DNA of 64,000 bases from Anaerosolibacter sp. (GTDB lineage Bacteria > Bacillota > Clostridia > Peptostreptococcales > Thermotaleaceae). This document shows positions 34,022-43,087 of the stretch, one piece after another. The stretch is taken from NCBI RefSeq assembly GCF_029240175.1, contig NZ_JARBTM010000020.1, forward strand, positions 1 through 64,000. The letters are read 5' to 3'. Both the position numbers and the translations under genes were made by a program. The notes beneath the pieces are model-generated. The model worked only from the letters and a program-made list of their open reading frames with translations. It had not been told where the DNA came from and ran no database searches. How positions within the stretch are numbered: position 1 is the first letter of the stretch; each line of letters opens with the position of its first letter.

Positions 34022-34983
34022 TGTTGTGGATTATTGTCATTCTTTTTCAGCTTACTTCTCTTTTGTTTTTTATCGGCCTGTTTAATACATTTTTTGTTTC
34101 CAGCAACCGCCTTGATAAGCGCATGCAGCTGTATCTCTCGAGCCAAGATGAGAATCCCTTGGACCGTAAGCGTTTTAACCTTCTTGTACAAATACAAATT
34201 TATAATCAACGTCTCAGAAAAGGTCTTTCCCTAGGCAAAAATAACACTCGGCTGTCCCAGCGCCTCCATCAAGCTGGTGTACCATTAAAATCTGAAGAAT
34301 TCACATTGTTTCAACTGATGTCTACATTTTTGTTAGGAGGCTTACTTTTTATCTTCTCAGGCAAAGTATTTTTCTTTATTGTGGGCGGTATTCTAGGCTA
34401 TCTCTACCCTCACTTGTGGCTCAACCAAAAACAGCGTAAACGCATTATGAAATTCAATGACGGTCTTCCTGATATGATCACCATCATTGTAGGCTCCCTT
34501 CGGGCAGGCTTTAGCTTTCCTCAGTCCCTTAAATCCGTGGTTGAAGAGTCCGACGCCCCTGTTCGAGAGGAAATTGATATGGTTTTAAGGGAAATGCAGT
34601 ATGGTGCCAGTATTGAAGATGCTCTCCATCATCTTCATGAACGAATGCCCAGCGGCGATTTGGACTTAATGATCCAGGCGATTCTCATCCAGCGACAGGT
34701 TGGAGGCAATCTAGCAACCGTATTGGATACCATTGTTCAAACCATACGGGATCGCAATGCAATTCAGCGTCAGGTAATGACCCTTACAGCCCAGGGCCGC
34801 CTATCTGGCACGGTTATCGGTCTTCTTCCAATTGTACTGGGGCTTGTGCTCTATTTTATCAATCCTGAGTATATTGGAACCCTGTTTAAGCATCCTGTAG
34901 GCATGGGCATGATGGGGGCTGGTATTGTTTCAGGAACCATAGGGTTTATTCTCATTCGAAAACTAACGTCAATCGAGGTGTAA
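34018..34983 (+). CDS. tadB: Tad inner membrane protein TadB
   Basis: 321 aa, T2SS-F domain (about 160-290, LPDMITIIVGSLRAGFSFPQSL) and TM segments at the N-terminus, about 100-140 and the C-terminus. Platform protein of the pilus motor. Start ATG at 34018 overlaps the cpaF stop (ATGA) with GAGGAGG 10 nt upstream; a TTG at 34009 is possible but too near the site. Confidence 0.93.
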   Translation: MMLWIIVILFQLTSLLFFIGLFNTFFVSSNRLDKRMQLYLSSQDENPLDRKRFNLLVQIQIYNQRLRKGLSLGKNNTRLSQRLHQAGVPLKSEEFTLFQLMSTFLLGGLLFIFSGKVFFFIVGGILGYLYPHLWLNQKQRKRIMKFNDGLPDMITIIVGSLRAGFSFPQSLKSVVEESDAPVREEIDMVLREMQYGASIEDALHHLHERMPSGDLDLMIQAILIQRQVGGNLATVLDTIVQTIRDRNAIQRQVMTLTAQGRLSGTVIGLLPIVLGLVLYFINPEYIGTLFKHPVGMGMMGAGIVSGTIGFILIRKLTSIEV

Positions 34984-34987
34984 CGAT

Positions 34988-35911
34988 ATGATTTATTATA
35001 CTTTTTTCTGTACCACAACCCTCCTGATCATGTTTTTCTTTTCCCTAACAGGCGAAAAAAAAGACAGAGTTCAGCGTAGATTATCTCGTTTTCTGAATGC
35101 TGAAGGCCTTCACCATATTAAATCAAAATCTGAAATGGAATCCACACCACTGCTTCGGAGGACTCTGTATCCCCTTATTCACGAGCTTCGCCGCAGCTTC
35201 AGCAGAAAGATATCTGAAGAAAAAGAAGCCCAGATTGAAACAAAGCTCTTACAAGCCGGCAGTCCTTTGGGAATGACCCCTGTAGATTATCGCCTTTTAC
35301 AGATTTCCTGCATCACTGTGCTGCCTCTCATTTTTGGCACGATTGCATTTTTTTCTATCGGTGAGCTTATCCTAATCCTACTCATGATTTTTTTGGGATT
35401 CATTATGGGCCTTCTTCTTCCCGCTTACTATCTACAAATAAAAACCAAGGAGAGGAGTAGGCAAGCCCTACGGGAGCTACCAGATGTGGTAGACCTGCTT
35501 ACAGTAAGCTTGGAGGCGGGGTTAGGCTTTGATTCAGCTTTAAGTAAGCTCATCTCTAATAAAGATGGCATACTCTCTCGAGAATTCCACCGATGCCTAG
35601 AAGAAATTCGCTTGGGTAAAACAAGACGAGAAGCCTTGAAAGGGATTCGCCACCGCCTGCTGGTGGATGAAATTAGTATTTTGATCAGCAGCATTCTTCA
35701 AGCAGAAAAGCTGGGAATTAGTATGGTACAGATCCTAAGGATTCAATCCCACGAAGTACGCCAGCAGCGAAAGCAGCGGGCAGAAGAAGCTGCCATGAAA
35801 GCACCAATCAAGATGCTCTTCCCATTGGTACTCTTTATCTTCCCCAGCTTATTCATCGTATTGCTGGGCCCAGCAGTCATTCAGTTTATCACCACCTTTG
35901 CAAAGCAATAA
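34988..35911 (+). CDS. tadC: Tad inner membrane protein TadC
   Basis: 307 aa, second T2SS-F platform protein: TM at the N-terminus and about 110-145, LPDVVDLLTVSLEAGLGFDSAL, and a C-terminal TM (FPLVLFIFPSLFIVLLGP). 4 nt after tadB and last gene of the operon, which ends in a large palindromic repeat. Confidence 0.93.
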   Translation: MIYYTFFCTTTLLIMFFFSLTGEKKDRVQRRLSRFLNAEGLHHIKSKSEMESTPLLRRTLYPLIHELRRSFSRKISEEKEAQIETKLLQAGSPLGMTPVDYRLLQISCITVLPLIFGTIAFFSIGELILILLMIFLGFIMGLLLPAYYLQIKTKERSRQALRELPDVVDLLTVSLEAGLGFDSALSKLISNKDGILSREFHRCLEEIRLGKTRREALKGIRHRLLVDEISILISSILQAEKLGISMVQILRIQSHEVRQQRKQRAEEAAMKAPIKMLFPLVLFIFPSLFIVLLGPAVIQFITTFAKQ

Positions 35912-35934
35912 TAGGAATATTGAGATCAAGATCG

Positions 35935-36071
35935 CCGTTGTAGGGGTGATTCACGAATCACCCATAGACCTGAGATTTTTATGTAGGGGTCGCATAGTAT
36001 GCGACCCGAGACCCAGAGAAATAGCTAAATCTCAGGCGGGTTGCATACTATGCAACCCCTACAGTGAACGG
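35935..36071. repeat. Composite GTAGGGG palindromic repeat after tadC
   Basis: Three nested units: GTAGGGGTGATTCACGAATCACCC, GTAGGGGTCGCATAGTATGCGACCC, and GGGTTGCATACTATGCAACCCCTAC. Each is itself a palindrome, and the outer GTAGGGG/CCCCTAC pair together, with CTGAGATTT/AAATCTCAG inside. It separates the Tad operon from the convergent DUF4230 gene. Confidence 0.85.
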
Positions 36072-36115
36072 TCGTAATCTATGATACTTGCATCGCTTCC
36101 CTTATCCACCGCAAA

Positions 36116-36160
36116 CACAAAAAAAGAAATGATCTTTTACTCAAAGATCACTTCTTCATA
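36116..36160 (-). terminator. Terminator overlapping the DUF4230 stop
   Basis: GAAGTGATCTTTGAG/AAAGATCATTTC (minus strand) followed by TTTTTTTG. The stop codon lies inside the stem. Confidence 0.85.
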
Positions 36161-36718
36161 ACCAACACCTTTTAACAGCTGTCCGATGGACAGCTTTGCA
36201 TTTTCAGCTGCTTTTTCTAAAATTCCCATCTCTATAGCCTGCTGCTCTAAATCCTTTTGCAACGTCTCTAGGGCAGCAAAGGTATCTTCATTTTTGATTC
36301 CATTAAATACACTATCTTTCTCATCATAGGACGTATATTCTAATATCTCCTTGGAGGTAATCACAGCTGTGGGCAACTTAATTTTTACCGTGGTTTTATC
36401 CACAATCTCTATATCTTCTGTGGTTAACTGATGAAGATTAATACCCGCCTTTACTCTGGCCTTCACTGTAAAGATAAACTTCTTTCTCGTAAATGGGAGC
36501 TCCACCTCACGGAAATACTTTGCATCCTCATAATCCACAATATCATGGAAATACATTTCCACCGTATTCAACTCAGAAATAGGCTTAATTTGCTCCAGCA
36601 CACTGGATACATTCATGGATGCTTGATTCTTAAAACCCAGACTTGTATATACCCAGCTAATCTGCAGCAATATAATCACCAGAAGGGCCGCTATGATACC
36701 CGTTCTTCGCGTTTTCAT
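36137..36718 (-). CDS. DUF4230 family protein
   Basis: 193 aa, one N-terminal TM (about 5-22) and an extracellular or membrane-proximal DUF4230 domain (LPFTRKKFIFTVKARVKAGINLHQLT and KTTVKIKLPTAVITSKEI). Function unknown. Start chosen at ATG 36718 with AAGGGGG upstream. Single gene with terminator. Confidence 0.8.
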   Translation of the reverse strand: MKTRRTGIIAALLVIILLQISWVYTSLGFKNQASMNVSSVLEQIKPISELNTVEMYFHDIVDYEDAKYFREVELPFTRKKFIFTVKARVKAGINLHQLTTEDIEIVDKTTVKIKLPTAVITSKEILEYTSYDEKDSVFNGIKNEDTFAALETLQKDLEQQAIEMGILEKAAENAKLSIGQLLKGVGYEEVIFE

Positions 36719-36779
36719 GTTGCTTTTCCCCCTTGTCACCATGGCTTTCCTCTATTATACCAATAAATGCCCTATTATG

Positions 36780-37050
36780 CTATATTATGTCTACCACCCG
36801 CGGGTGGTGAAAAAAAAAGAGAAAAAGATAGTATCCATGAGTGTATAGAGTCGAAGACCCCTGAAAAGCCTAGTTTTATGTCATTCTGAATGTAACGAAG
36901 TGAAATGAAGAATCTCTAATTCCTTTAACGTAGTGAGATTCTTCGCTGCACTCAGAATGACAATCTCAGATACTAACCGCTGTTTCAGAGTTTTTCAGTA
37001 ACCTATAAAACTGTCCACTTCTACGAGTTATCTATCCATAATAGACTCCA
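36780..37050. repeat. Intergenic region with TGTCATTCTGA palindromic repeat
   Basis: 36795-36810 is a CCACCCGCGGGTGG palindrome followed by an A-rich tract. 36879-36962 is the widespread TGTCATTCTGA...GAAGAATCTC / GAGATTCTTC...TCAGAATGACA hairpin found in many bacterial genomes. No gene is seen. Confidence 0.75.
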
Positions 37051-37052
37051 AA

Positions 37053-37087
37053 AAATACAAAAACTGCTGAGTTTTTCAGCAGTTTTG
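37053..37087 (-). terminator. Terminator overlapping the zinc-ribbon gene stop
   Basis: AAAACTGCTGA/TCAGCAGTTTT, followed by TTGTATTTTTT on the minus strand. Confidence 0.88.
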
Positions 37088-37267
37088 TTCCAAAACATTG
37101 ATTTCCCTTGTTCCCTCTACCATTGCATTGGTACAGAATGGACAGGTGGGATTTGCTGATACAGTGAACTCCTTTTGCATCCAACCAATGCAGTCGGGAC
37201 ACTGCCATACATCTACTGTTTGTTGTACATATACTGGTTTAACTACCTCTTGCTGATGAAAAAACAT
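37076..37267 (-). CDS. Small zinc-ribbon protein (YdjO-like)
   Basis: 63 aa with two CxxC knuckles (WQCPDCIGWMQKEF and PTCPFCTNAMV), as in the Bacillus YdjO cold-inducible family. Cytoplasmic, role unknown. Ribosome-binding site GAGGAGGAGAG. The stop is inside the terminator stem. It is 86 nt downstream-facing from the activase gene end, a separate unit. Confidence 0.75.
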   Translation of the reverse strand: MFFHQQEVVKPVYVQQTVDVWQCPDCIGWMQKEFTVSANPTCPFCTNAMVEGTREINVLEQNC

Positions 37268-37353
37268 ATTCTCTCCTCCTCGATGTCTGACTCAAAAAGA
37301 TGTTTATAGTATATCCTGGGAGAAGAGAATGTTATACTAGGAAAAATTGGTAT

Positions 37354-38325
37354 TTATATGCTCTTTACACTATTGGTCCACTTGGCACATTTATCGCCCC
37401 ACATGGCTGCTGTTTCCCCATTGATCTCTACCTTGATTACTTCGCATAGATTGCTGCAGCCGCTGCACTCAAAGCTGGATGGTGTGAACTCAATATCGGC
37501 GGCTTCAAAGCCCCTAAATTTTGTGGTGTGTCCCGTGTGCTCCACATATTCCTTGGAAAGAATCGCTGATCCTAGGGCACCCATCACATCAAAATACTCT
37601 GGGACTGTAACCTGCTCTCCTAGTTCCTTTTCAAAGGCTGCTCGAATGCCTGCATTGGCAGCCACTCCGCCTTGGAATACATAGGGTGGTCTGATTTTTT
37701 TCCCCCGACCCAAATTGTTGATATAGTTCCTTACCAAGGCTTCGCATAGACCGTTAATAATTTCCTCTTTTGAGAAACCGAATTGCTGCTTAGAAATCAT
37801 ATCAGACTCAGCAAACACAGTACATCGTCCTGCAATTCGCACCTTCCGCTGGGCGCGAAGGGCATAGTCCCCAAACTGCTGAATAGGAATACCCAACCGC
37901 TCTGCTTGATGATCTAAGAAGGACCCCGTTCCCGCAGCACAGACTGTATTCATGGCAAAGTCTGTAATCAAACCCTTATCCAAAAATATAATTTTAGAAT
38001 CCTGTCCGCCAATTTCAAAAATGGTATTGGCACTTGGTACATAATTGATGGTTGCAGTAGCATGGGCTGTGATTTCATTTTTGATCACATCAGCACCTAT
38101 CATAATACCTACCAGCTGTCTGCCGCTGCCTGTGGTTCCTACACCAGCAACTTTATACTTTCCATCAATGTCATTTTTCAGTTTTTTAATACCTGTTTTT
38201 ACAGATTCCAAGGGCTGTCCATTGGTTCGAATATATTGCTTTGATAATACCCTGTTGTTTTCGTCGATGGCAACCACATTGGTACTTACTGACCCAACAT
38301 CTATACCTAAATAAACTTTGTCCAT
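37354..38325 (-). CDS. 2-hydroxyacyl-CoA dehydratase-type activase (BadF/HgdC family)
   Basis: 323 aa, ASKHA ATPase fold: GIDVGSVSTNVV, IFEIGGQDSK and VFQGGVAANAG. The two cysteines that hold the bridging [4Fe-4S] cluster are C129 (NTVCAAGTGS) and C168 (AGRCTVFAES). Unlike HgdC it carries a C-terminal extension with four cysteines (FECSGCSNLC, DKCAKW). The family drives one-electron reduction with ATP. Last gene of a three-gene operon with two dehydratase-like proteins; substrate unknown. Confidence 0.9.
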   Translation of the reverse strand: MDKVYLGIDVGSVSTNVVAIDENNRVLSKQYIRTNGQPLESVKTGIKKLKNDIDGKYKVAGVGTTGSGRQLVGIMIGADVIKNEITAHATATINYVPSANTIFEIGGQDSKIIFLDKGLITDFAMNTVCAAGTGSFLDHQAERLGIPIQQFGDYALRAQRKVRIAGRCTVFAESDMISKQQFGFSKEEIINGLCEALVRNYINNLGRGKKIRPPYVFQGGVAANAGIRAAFEKELGEQVTVPEYFDVMGALGSAILSKEYVEHTGHTTKFRGFEAADIEFTPSSFECSGCSNLCEVIKVEINGETAAMWGDKCAKWTNSVKSI

Positions 38326-38343
38326 GATCTGTCCCCCACATCT

Positions 38344-39444
38344 CTAGGATACTTTGCTCAGTCTGTTTCTTTTCTTATTGCGAATGAGATCCAAAAATGC
38401 TTCAATCCGTGTTAAGTTATTAGAAGTTCCTGTCTGTTCATCCAAGGCAATGGTTAACACTGGAATATCTAGGTCATCCATCAGCTTGGGCATGATGCTT
38501 TGGGATACCAATTCTGGTAAGCAGCCAAAGGGCATCAAATGGATGATTCCATCAAACCCTTGTTCATGGAAATCTACGATATTCCCCATGGTTTCCTTGG
38601 CATGGCCTCCTATTTTAATTTCAATATATTTTTCACCTTTTTTAAGGATTTCTTCTTCATGGGACTTGGAGAATGCCTTTGGAATCATATTGTGTTCAAT
38701 CCACTCTGATATATAATGACTTCTTCGCACTTCACAACCAAGACTTCCCAGGGTCTCTTCCATCTTCATATTGGCAGCAGACTCCATCACCACATAGATC
38801 TCTCCCACAATGCCAATTCGAATCTTCTGATCCTCTGGGATTATCATAACGGGAATCTCGTCGATGAGATTCTGACATTGCTGTCTTGCTTCTTTTAAAC
38901 CTTTTTCATCTTGAACACTATTATAAATATGCTGAATCTTATCCCAGGCCCGTGTACAGTCGCCTTTTTTTGTTTCATAGGCCCTCTTGGTCTGCAGCTG
39001 CATCTCAAAGCCATCCACATCCTTTGTCACCTGATACAAAAGCTTTAAAATGGTCCATAGCCTCAACCAAGAGTTATCACCCTTTAACTTTTTTACGATA
39101 TTCATAAAGTTCTTGTAATCTCTTTTAATCGAGTCAAACACCCACACATCCACTTCATACCCAAGATTATTCAATATCCGTTTGTGCATTTCTCCGTAAA
39201 AGCCTGCTCTACAGGGGCCGTGACCTCCAGAAGTTAAAATGACCTCTGCTCCCTTCTCCAGTGCCTCCACATAACTGCCCATAATGACCTTCATGGGAAA
39301 ACATGCAAATTCTGGGCTATACTTTACGCCTAAATCTATGGTTCTCTGACTGGGCTTTGGCGGCGTTATGGCTTCGTGTCCCAGCATTTCCACTAGTTTC
39401 CTATATACTAGTGTTGAGCCCATATGGGGAAAGGTTACTTTCAC
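38344..39444 (-). CDS. Dehydratase-like CoA activase partner protein (COG3580-like)
   Basis: 366 aa, opening VKVTFPHMGSTLVYRKL and containing SPEFACFPMKVIMGSY, GHGPCRAGFYG and FGCLPELVSQSI, features of HgdB/DUF2229-like proteins that hold an Fe-S cluster. Start is GTG at 39444, 8 nt after AGGAGG; this overlaps the previous gene by 44 nt. Middle gene of the activase operon. Often these parts are fused in one large protein; here they are split. Confidence 0.8.
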   Translation of the reverse strand: MKVTFPHMGSTLVYRKLVEMLGHEAITPPKPSQRTIDLGVKYSPEFACFPMKVIMGSYVEALEKGAEVILTSGGHGPCRAGFYGEMHKRILNNLGYEVDVWVFDSIKRDYKNFMNIVKKLKGDNSWLRLWTILKLLYQVTKDVDGFEMQLQTKRAYETKKGDCTRAWDKIQHIYNSVQDEKGLKEARQQCQNLIDEIPVMIIPEDQKIRIGIVGEIYVVMESAANMKMEETLGSLGCEVRRSHYISEWIEHNMIPKAFSKSHEEEILKKGEKYIEIKIGGHAKETMGNIVDFHEQGFDGIIHLMPFGCLPELVSQSIMPKLMDDLDIPVLTIALDEQTGTSNNLTRIEAFLDLIRNKKRNRLSKVS

Positions 39445-40432
39445 GGGACACACCTCCTGCCATCTTCTTTCTGCGAATCATATCTATGAAGGCTTCTACC
39501 CTAGTTTGTAGATGGCTCTCCCCTGTATGCTCATCAATACGAACTGTCATAAAGGGCTTTTCAAAATGATTAGACTCTAGCTCCAGCATCTTTCCAATCA
39601 TGGAATCCGGACCACAGTTAAAGGCTGTCACTTGAATGATGCCATCTACCTTAGGATTCTGGTAAAAATGATACCCTGCACCTAAAAGCTTGTTGCTGAA
39701 GGTCCAAAACAGCTTTTTATGCATAAACTTGATACTGTCCTTAATTGCTTGATCCTCCAGCATCTCAAAGGTAAGAACATTCACATTTAGTTCTTTCAGC
39801 TTATCTGTAATATCCATACTAATAAATGGATCATATATATCATACACATATCCTAATATTCCGATGGTAACTTCCCCATCCTTGAAAGTCGGTTCTTTAG
39901 ATGGTACTTTTTTTCCTTCAAATATATCTAAAGCATCGGTTAAGATATATCCTTTTTTGCTTAAAGCTCTAAAGTTATTCCAAGCCTTGTCTGCTTTCTT
40001 CAGTGCCCTGTGTAAATCCCAGGTACTAATGCCTAACCGGCTTTTTAACTCCCCATAAAACTTAGGGTTTGCAATACTATCGCTATCCGATTTGATCTTG
40101 GGACTTAATATTTTATTTAGTGCGCCTGGTACTGTATACTTAATCATATCTGGTAATCCCATAAATTTCGGACAAAAATATTCTTTGTCTGAAATAGATA
40201 CCATCCTTGGTATAAACACATAGTCTACTTTATCAATAATCTGCTCCACATGACCTGTATAAACCTTCATAGGCACACAAATTTCAGGCACAGAGAATTC
40301 GATTCCTTTGTTCACGATCTCCTTTGTAGTAGGACTAGACACAATGATTTCTACTTTCAATTCTTCAAAAAAAGTTTTCCAAAAAGGATAATAGTATTGA
40401 TACAAAAGTCCTCTAGGAATGCCCACCCTCAT
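39401..40432 (-). CDS. Dehydratase-like CoA activase partner protein (DUF2229-like)
   Basis: 343 aa, opening MRVGIPRGLLYQYYYPFWKTFF, with VPEICVPMKVYTGHV, YFCPKFMGLPD and AFNCGPDSMIGKMLE. The conserved Cys residues resemble the Fe-S ligands of 2-hydroxyglutaryl-CoA dehydratase subunits. Start chosen at ATG 40432 with GAGGAG 8-9 nt upstream. First gene of the operon. Substrate unknown; context gives no amino-acid fermentation genes next door. Confidence 0.8.
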   Translation of the reverse strand: MRVGIPRGLLYQYYYPFWKTFFEELKVEIIVSSPTTKEIVNKGIEFSVPEICVPMKVYTGHVEQIIDKVDYVFIPRMVSISDKEYFCPKFMGLPDMIKYTVPGALNKILSPKIKSDSDSIANPKFYGELKSRLGISTWDLHRALKKADKAWNNFRALSKKGYILTDALDIFEGKKVPSKEPTFKDGEVTIGILGYVYDIYDPFISMDITDKLKELNVNVLTFEMLEDQAIKDSIKFMHKKLFWTFSNKLLGAGYHFYQNPKVDGIIQVTAFNCGPDSMIGKMLELESNHFEKPFMTVRIDEHTGESHLQTRVEAFIDMIRRKKMAGGVSRESNLSPYGLNTSI

Positions 40433-40773
40433 TTTTTCCATCTCCTCATCCGATAGGGTTACTGGTTCATTGCTCTAACAAATACTTATGACTTTTAAAA
40501 TTCTTTTATTCACTGGGGTACGTACAAATTATATTATTTTTCATGTGGATAATCCAAGCTCATTTTTACCGTTTTTTGCCTTGTTCTGTGTTATTTGTTT
40601 CACCTATAGAAATCATGCCCTTCCTGTATTCATTCTCTTGCCCTAGACCCTTTAATCGTACGTTTACACCATTTATTCAACTTCACATACCTATTATTTT
40701 ATAATTTTTTCTTTTAAATTTCCTATATATAAAATCAATATATCTCTATAAGTTTTATTGATAAATCAGACAA
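40433..40773. other. Intergenic region with nothing recognised
   Basis: 341 nt, AT-rich; no ORF with a ribosome-binding site, repeat or RNA motif was seen. It must hold the promoter of the activase operon. Confidence 0.4.
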
Positions 40774-40800
40774 GCACAAAAAGACCTTTAAAAGGTCTGA
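40774..40800 (-). terminator. Terminator of the 32-aa protein gene
   Basis: AGACCTTT/AAAGGTCT with TTTTGTGC after it on the minus strand. Confidence 0.8.
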
Positions 40801-40809
40801 TAGATTTCC

Positions 40810-40908
40810 TTATGTTGTTGAATTCCCTGTCTGCTTTTTTATCAAGATAGGCCCGCCAATTGCCAATACAAGAAAAATAATCATTACGACAATTACACTT
40901 ATGGGCAT
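40810..40908 (-). CDS. 32-aa single-TM protein, MetS-like
   Basis: Start ATG 40908 is 9 nt after AAGGAGG. Sequence MPISVIVVMIIFLVLAIGGP is one TM helix with a short basic/polar tail (ILIKKQTGNSTT). It resembles the small MetS subunit of NSS-family (MetP) amino-acid transporters, but no such transporter is adjacent. It lies 34 nt after another small membrane protein gene. Could be a translocated or orphan subunit. Confidence 0.55.
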   Translation of the reverse strand: MPISVIVVMIIFLVLAIGGPILIKKQTGNSTT

Positions 40909-40942
40909 ATACGTAAACCTCCTTACTGTGGAATGATGGGTT

Positions 40943-41347
40943 TTAAATCCACAGTAAAGAAGCTTTATATTTACTTCCATTGTCTTTAGCATTAAGCAAC
41001 ATTCTTAATTTTTTAAATAAAACAAAATAAATATCCTGTTTAGGTGTATTACGCTTATTCATTTTGTGTAAATGGAAGATATAAGCAAAAAAAGCCCAGA
41101 ACAAGAAAGCGTTGTAGAGAAGATGTAAGCTTCTTATATTTCTATTTCTCTCTATAGGTCTTAACACCTGTAAAAAGATATAGGAATCATATGATGTTAG
41201 ATAGGTCTCAGAGAAGTTGTTTTCATCACTAATAGATTGTACAGGAACAATAAGAGACTGGCCTAGACAAAAAAAAGCAAGCAAAATAACCATTTGAAAG
41301 ACCAGCAATCCATTTGTAATTTTTCTATTCAAGAAAATCATGGCCAT
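40943..41347 (-). CDS. Putative membrane protein, 134 aa
   Basis: Two likely TM segments (about 11-33 and 80-97) with a polar middle and basic C-terminus. AAAGGAATAT precedes the ATG. Unrecognised; AT-rich. Probably real, from its length and ribosome-binding site, but homologues are needed to be sure. Confidence 0.5.
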   Translation of the reverse strand: MAMIFLNRKITNGLLVFQMVILLAFFCLGQSLIVPVQSISDENNFSETYLTSYDSYIFLQVLRPIERNRNIRSLHLLYNAFLFWAFFAYIFHLHKMNKRNTPKQDIYFVLFKKLRMLLNAKDNGSKYKASLLWI

Positions 41348-41574
41348 ATATTCCTTTCTACTAGAATGAAAAAGTGCTTTTCTATTAAACAGGCAGTAAC
41401 ATCTATTCGTTTTTTCCTTATAACCACTTCATACTGCCATGGGATAAACTACTGGTTAATGTCAATTATACCACACTGCAACACCCTAAAGAAAACAAAA
41501 AAAGCCGTCCATAAAAGGAATCTGACAAAGCACGCCGCCATTAAAAATTTAAATACTGCCTGCGTGATGAATTA

Positions 41575-42510
41575 TCAATTCTCCATTTCCTTCAGTTCCT
41601 CGACGCTCTTCCTTCTTCTGCTGATGGCTAGACCAGTAAAAATAAATACGCCACCTAGCCCTTGGATGATTTTTAATTGTTCTCCTAATAATAGTCCTCC
41701 GCATATTACCGATACAACAGGGGTCACATTGTTATACAAAGAGGTCCGTGTGCTCCCCACTTTGCCCACACCCATATTCCAAAAAACTGTACCCATGGCG
41801 ATGGAAAGACCTCCCGAATATAGTATAGCCCATACACTTGTCTGATTAAGATGCTGCCAATCCTGGGCAAAAATATCAGGCATCCATAGGAAAAACATAA
41901 ATAAAAAGCCAATGGTAATGCCATAGGTTGTAAGCTTTAAGGCAGAATACTTGAATAAATACTTCCTATTTAAAATCGTATAGACAGCCCAAGAGGTCGT
42001 TCCAAAGAATGCCATGATGTTGCCATAAAAATACTGGTCGGTCAGACTTATCTTCTGTCCTGTACCCATGACAATCAATAGAATGCCAGCAAAGGACGTG
42101 ACAATGCCAACGATTGTTCTTTTATCAATTTTCTCTAATCTAAAAAAAATGCTTATACAAGCTACTATCATTGGCAGGCCCGCCATGATCAACGAACTAT
42201 TCCCTGCAGTCGTATTATTGACACCCATGATAAAAAATGCCTGATTTACAAAGTTTCCAATAAAGCCTACCCAAAGAATTCCTAGCAGATCCTGTCCTTC
42301 AACCCTCCAGTCTCTTTCCTTGACCAGCAAAATGACCCAGCAGACAATGGTTGCTACAAAACAACGGGCAGCGTTAAAGGCAAAGGGAGACACGGTTCTG
42401 AGTCCTAGTTTCACCACTGTGGGGTTACTTCCCCAAATCATCACTGTTATGAGGAGCAATACATCTATCATAGTAACCGCTCTTTTTTTAGGCAGCACTT
42501 CTTCTATCAT
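41575..42510 (-). CDS. DMT-family (EamA) transporter
   Basis: 311 aa, ten TM segments in two EamA repeats (GSNPTVVKLGLRTVSPFAFNAARC in repeat 1; STRTSLYNNVTPVVSVICGGLLLGE in repeat 2). Drug/metabolite exporter, substrate unknown. Ribosome-binding site GAGAGGG. Probably single gene. Confidence 0.92.
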   Translation of the reverse strand: MIEEVLPKKRAVTMIDVLLLITVMIWGSNPTVVKLGLRTVSPFAFNAARCFVATIVCWVILLVKERDWRVEGQDLLGILWVGFIGNFVNQAFFIMGVNNTTAGNSSLIMAGLPMIVACISIFFRLEKIDKRTIVGIVTSFAGILLIVMGTGQKISLTDQYFYGNIMAFFGTTSWAVYTILNRKYLFKYSALKLTTYGITIGFLFMFFLWMPDIFAQDWQHLNQTSVWAILYSGGLSIAMGTVFWNMGVGKVGSTRTSLYNNVTPVVSVICGGLLLGEQLKIIQGLGGVFIFTGLAISRRRKSVEELKEMEN

Positions 42511-42608
42511 TTTCTTTCCCTCTCCCCCAATGCAAAATTTTCACACTCGAAATAATTATATACCTTAGATTAAAAAAAGAACACCCTTAGGCATCCTCTT
42601 ATTGTCTT

Positions 42609-42752
42609 TTAGTATTCTTCTTGGACTTCTTCTAGCTTCCATCCCCTCAAATTAAGCTTCCACTTATACACCTGCTCCTGCCAACGGGAACGGAAGTGCA
42701 TCTCCTTGATGTAGTAGAGACATCCTCGTCTTAACTTATACCGCTTGATCAT
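42609..42752 (-). CDS. Small basic protein, 47 aa
   Basis: Start ATG 42752 with GGAGG 6 nt upstream; stop TAA at 42609-42611. MIKRYKLRRGCLYYIKEMHF followed by RSRWQEQVYKWKLNLRGWKL. Highly basic and aromatic, no Cys pair, no TM. It lies just upstream of the DMT gene on the same strand. No family known to me. The good ribosome-binding site and lack of internal stops are the only evidence. Confidence 0.45.
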   Translation of the reverse strand: MIKRYKLRRGCLYYIKEMHFRSRWQEQVYKWKLNLRGWKLEEVQEEY

Positions 42753-43052
42753 CTATGTCCTCCAAATCTAATATAGCAGTCTATGAACCTTTGGATAACA
42801 GAGGAAGAATCATATTGTCTATGAGTCAGCTGTGATCCTAGTTTCATCCTTGCTACATACAGAATAAACAACCATTATTTTTTCACCAATGTATATAAGT
42901 ATACAATGTCCATCTTCATTATTCAAATCCCGGAAAATCACCATTTTCTATCAAATTACCTTATTACGTTGTCCTACAACCCTATAGATTCTTCCTGCGT
43001 TTCCGCAAACGATTTGTCGTCAATTTTCAAATACTGTTTTTCCACTTCAAGC
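42753..43052. other. Intergenic region downstream of the decarboxylase
   Basis: 300 nt without a convincing gene. A possible upstream frame on the plus strand (42906-43124) runs into the decarboxylase terminator and is rejected. Nothing else recognised. Confidence 0.4.
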
Positions 43053-43086
43053 AACAGCCTCCATATCGTACGATATGGAGGCTGTT
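43053..43086 (-). terminator. Terminator of the decarboxylase gene
   Basis: AACAGCCTCCATATCG/CGATATGGAGGCTGTT, a 15-bp stem, directly after the stop; only TGCTT follows, so it is a hairpin with a weak T-run. Confidence 0.8.
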
Positions 43087-43087
43087 A

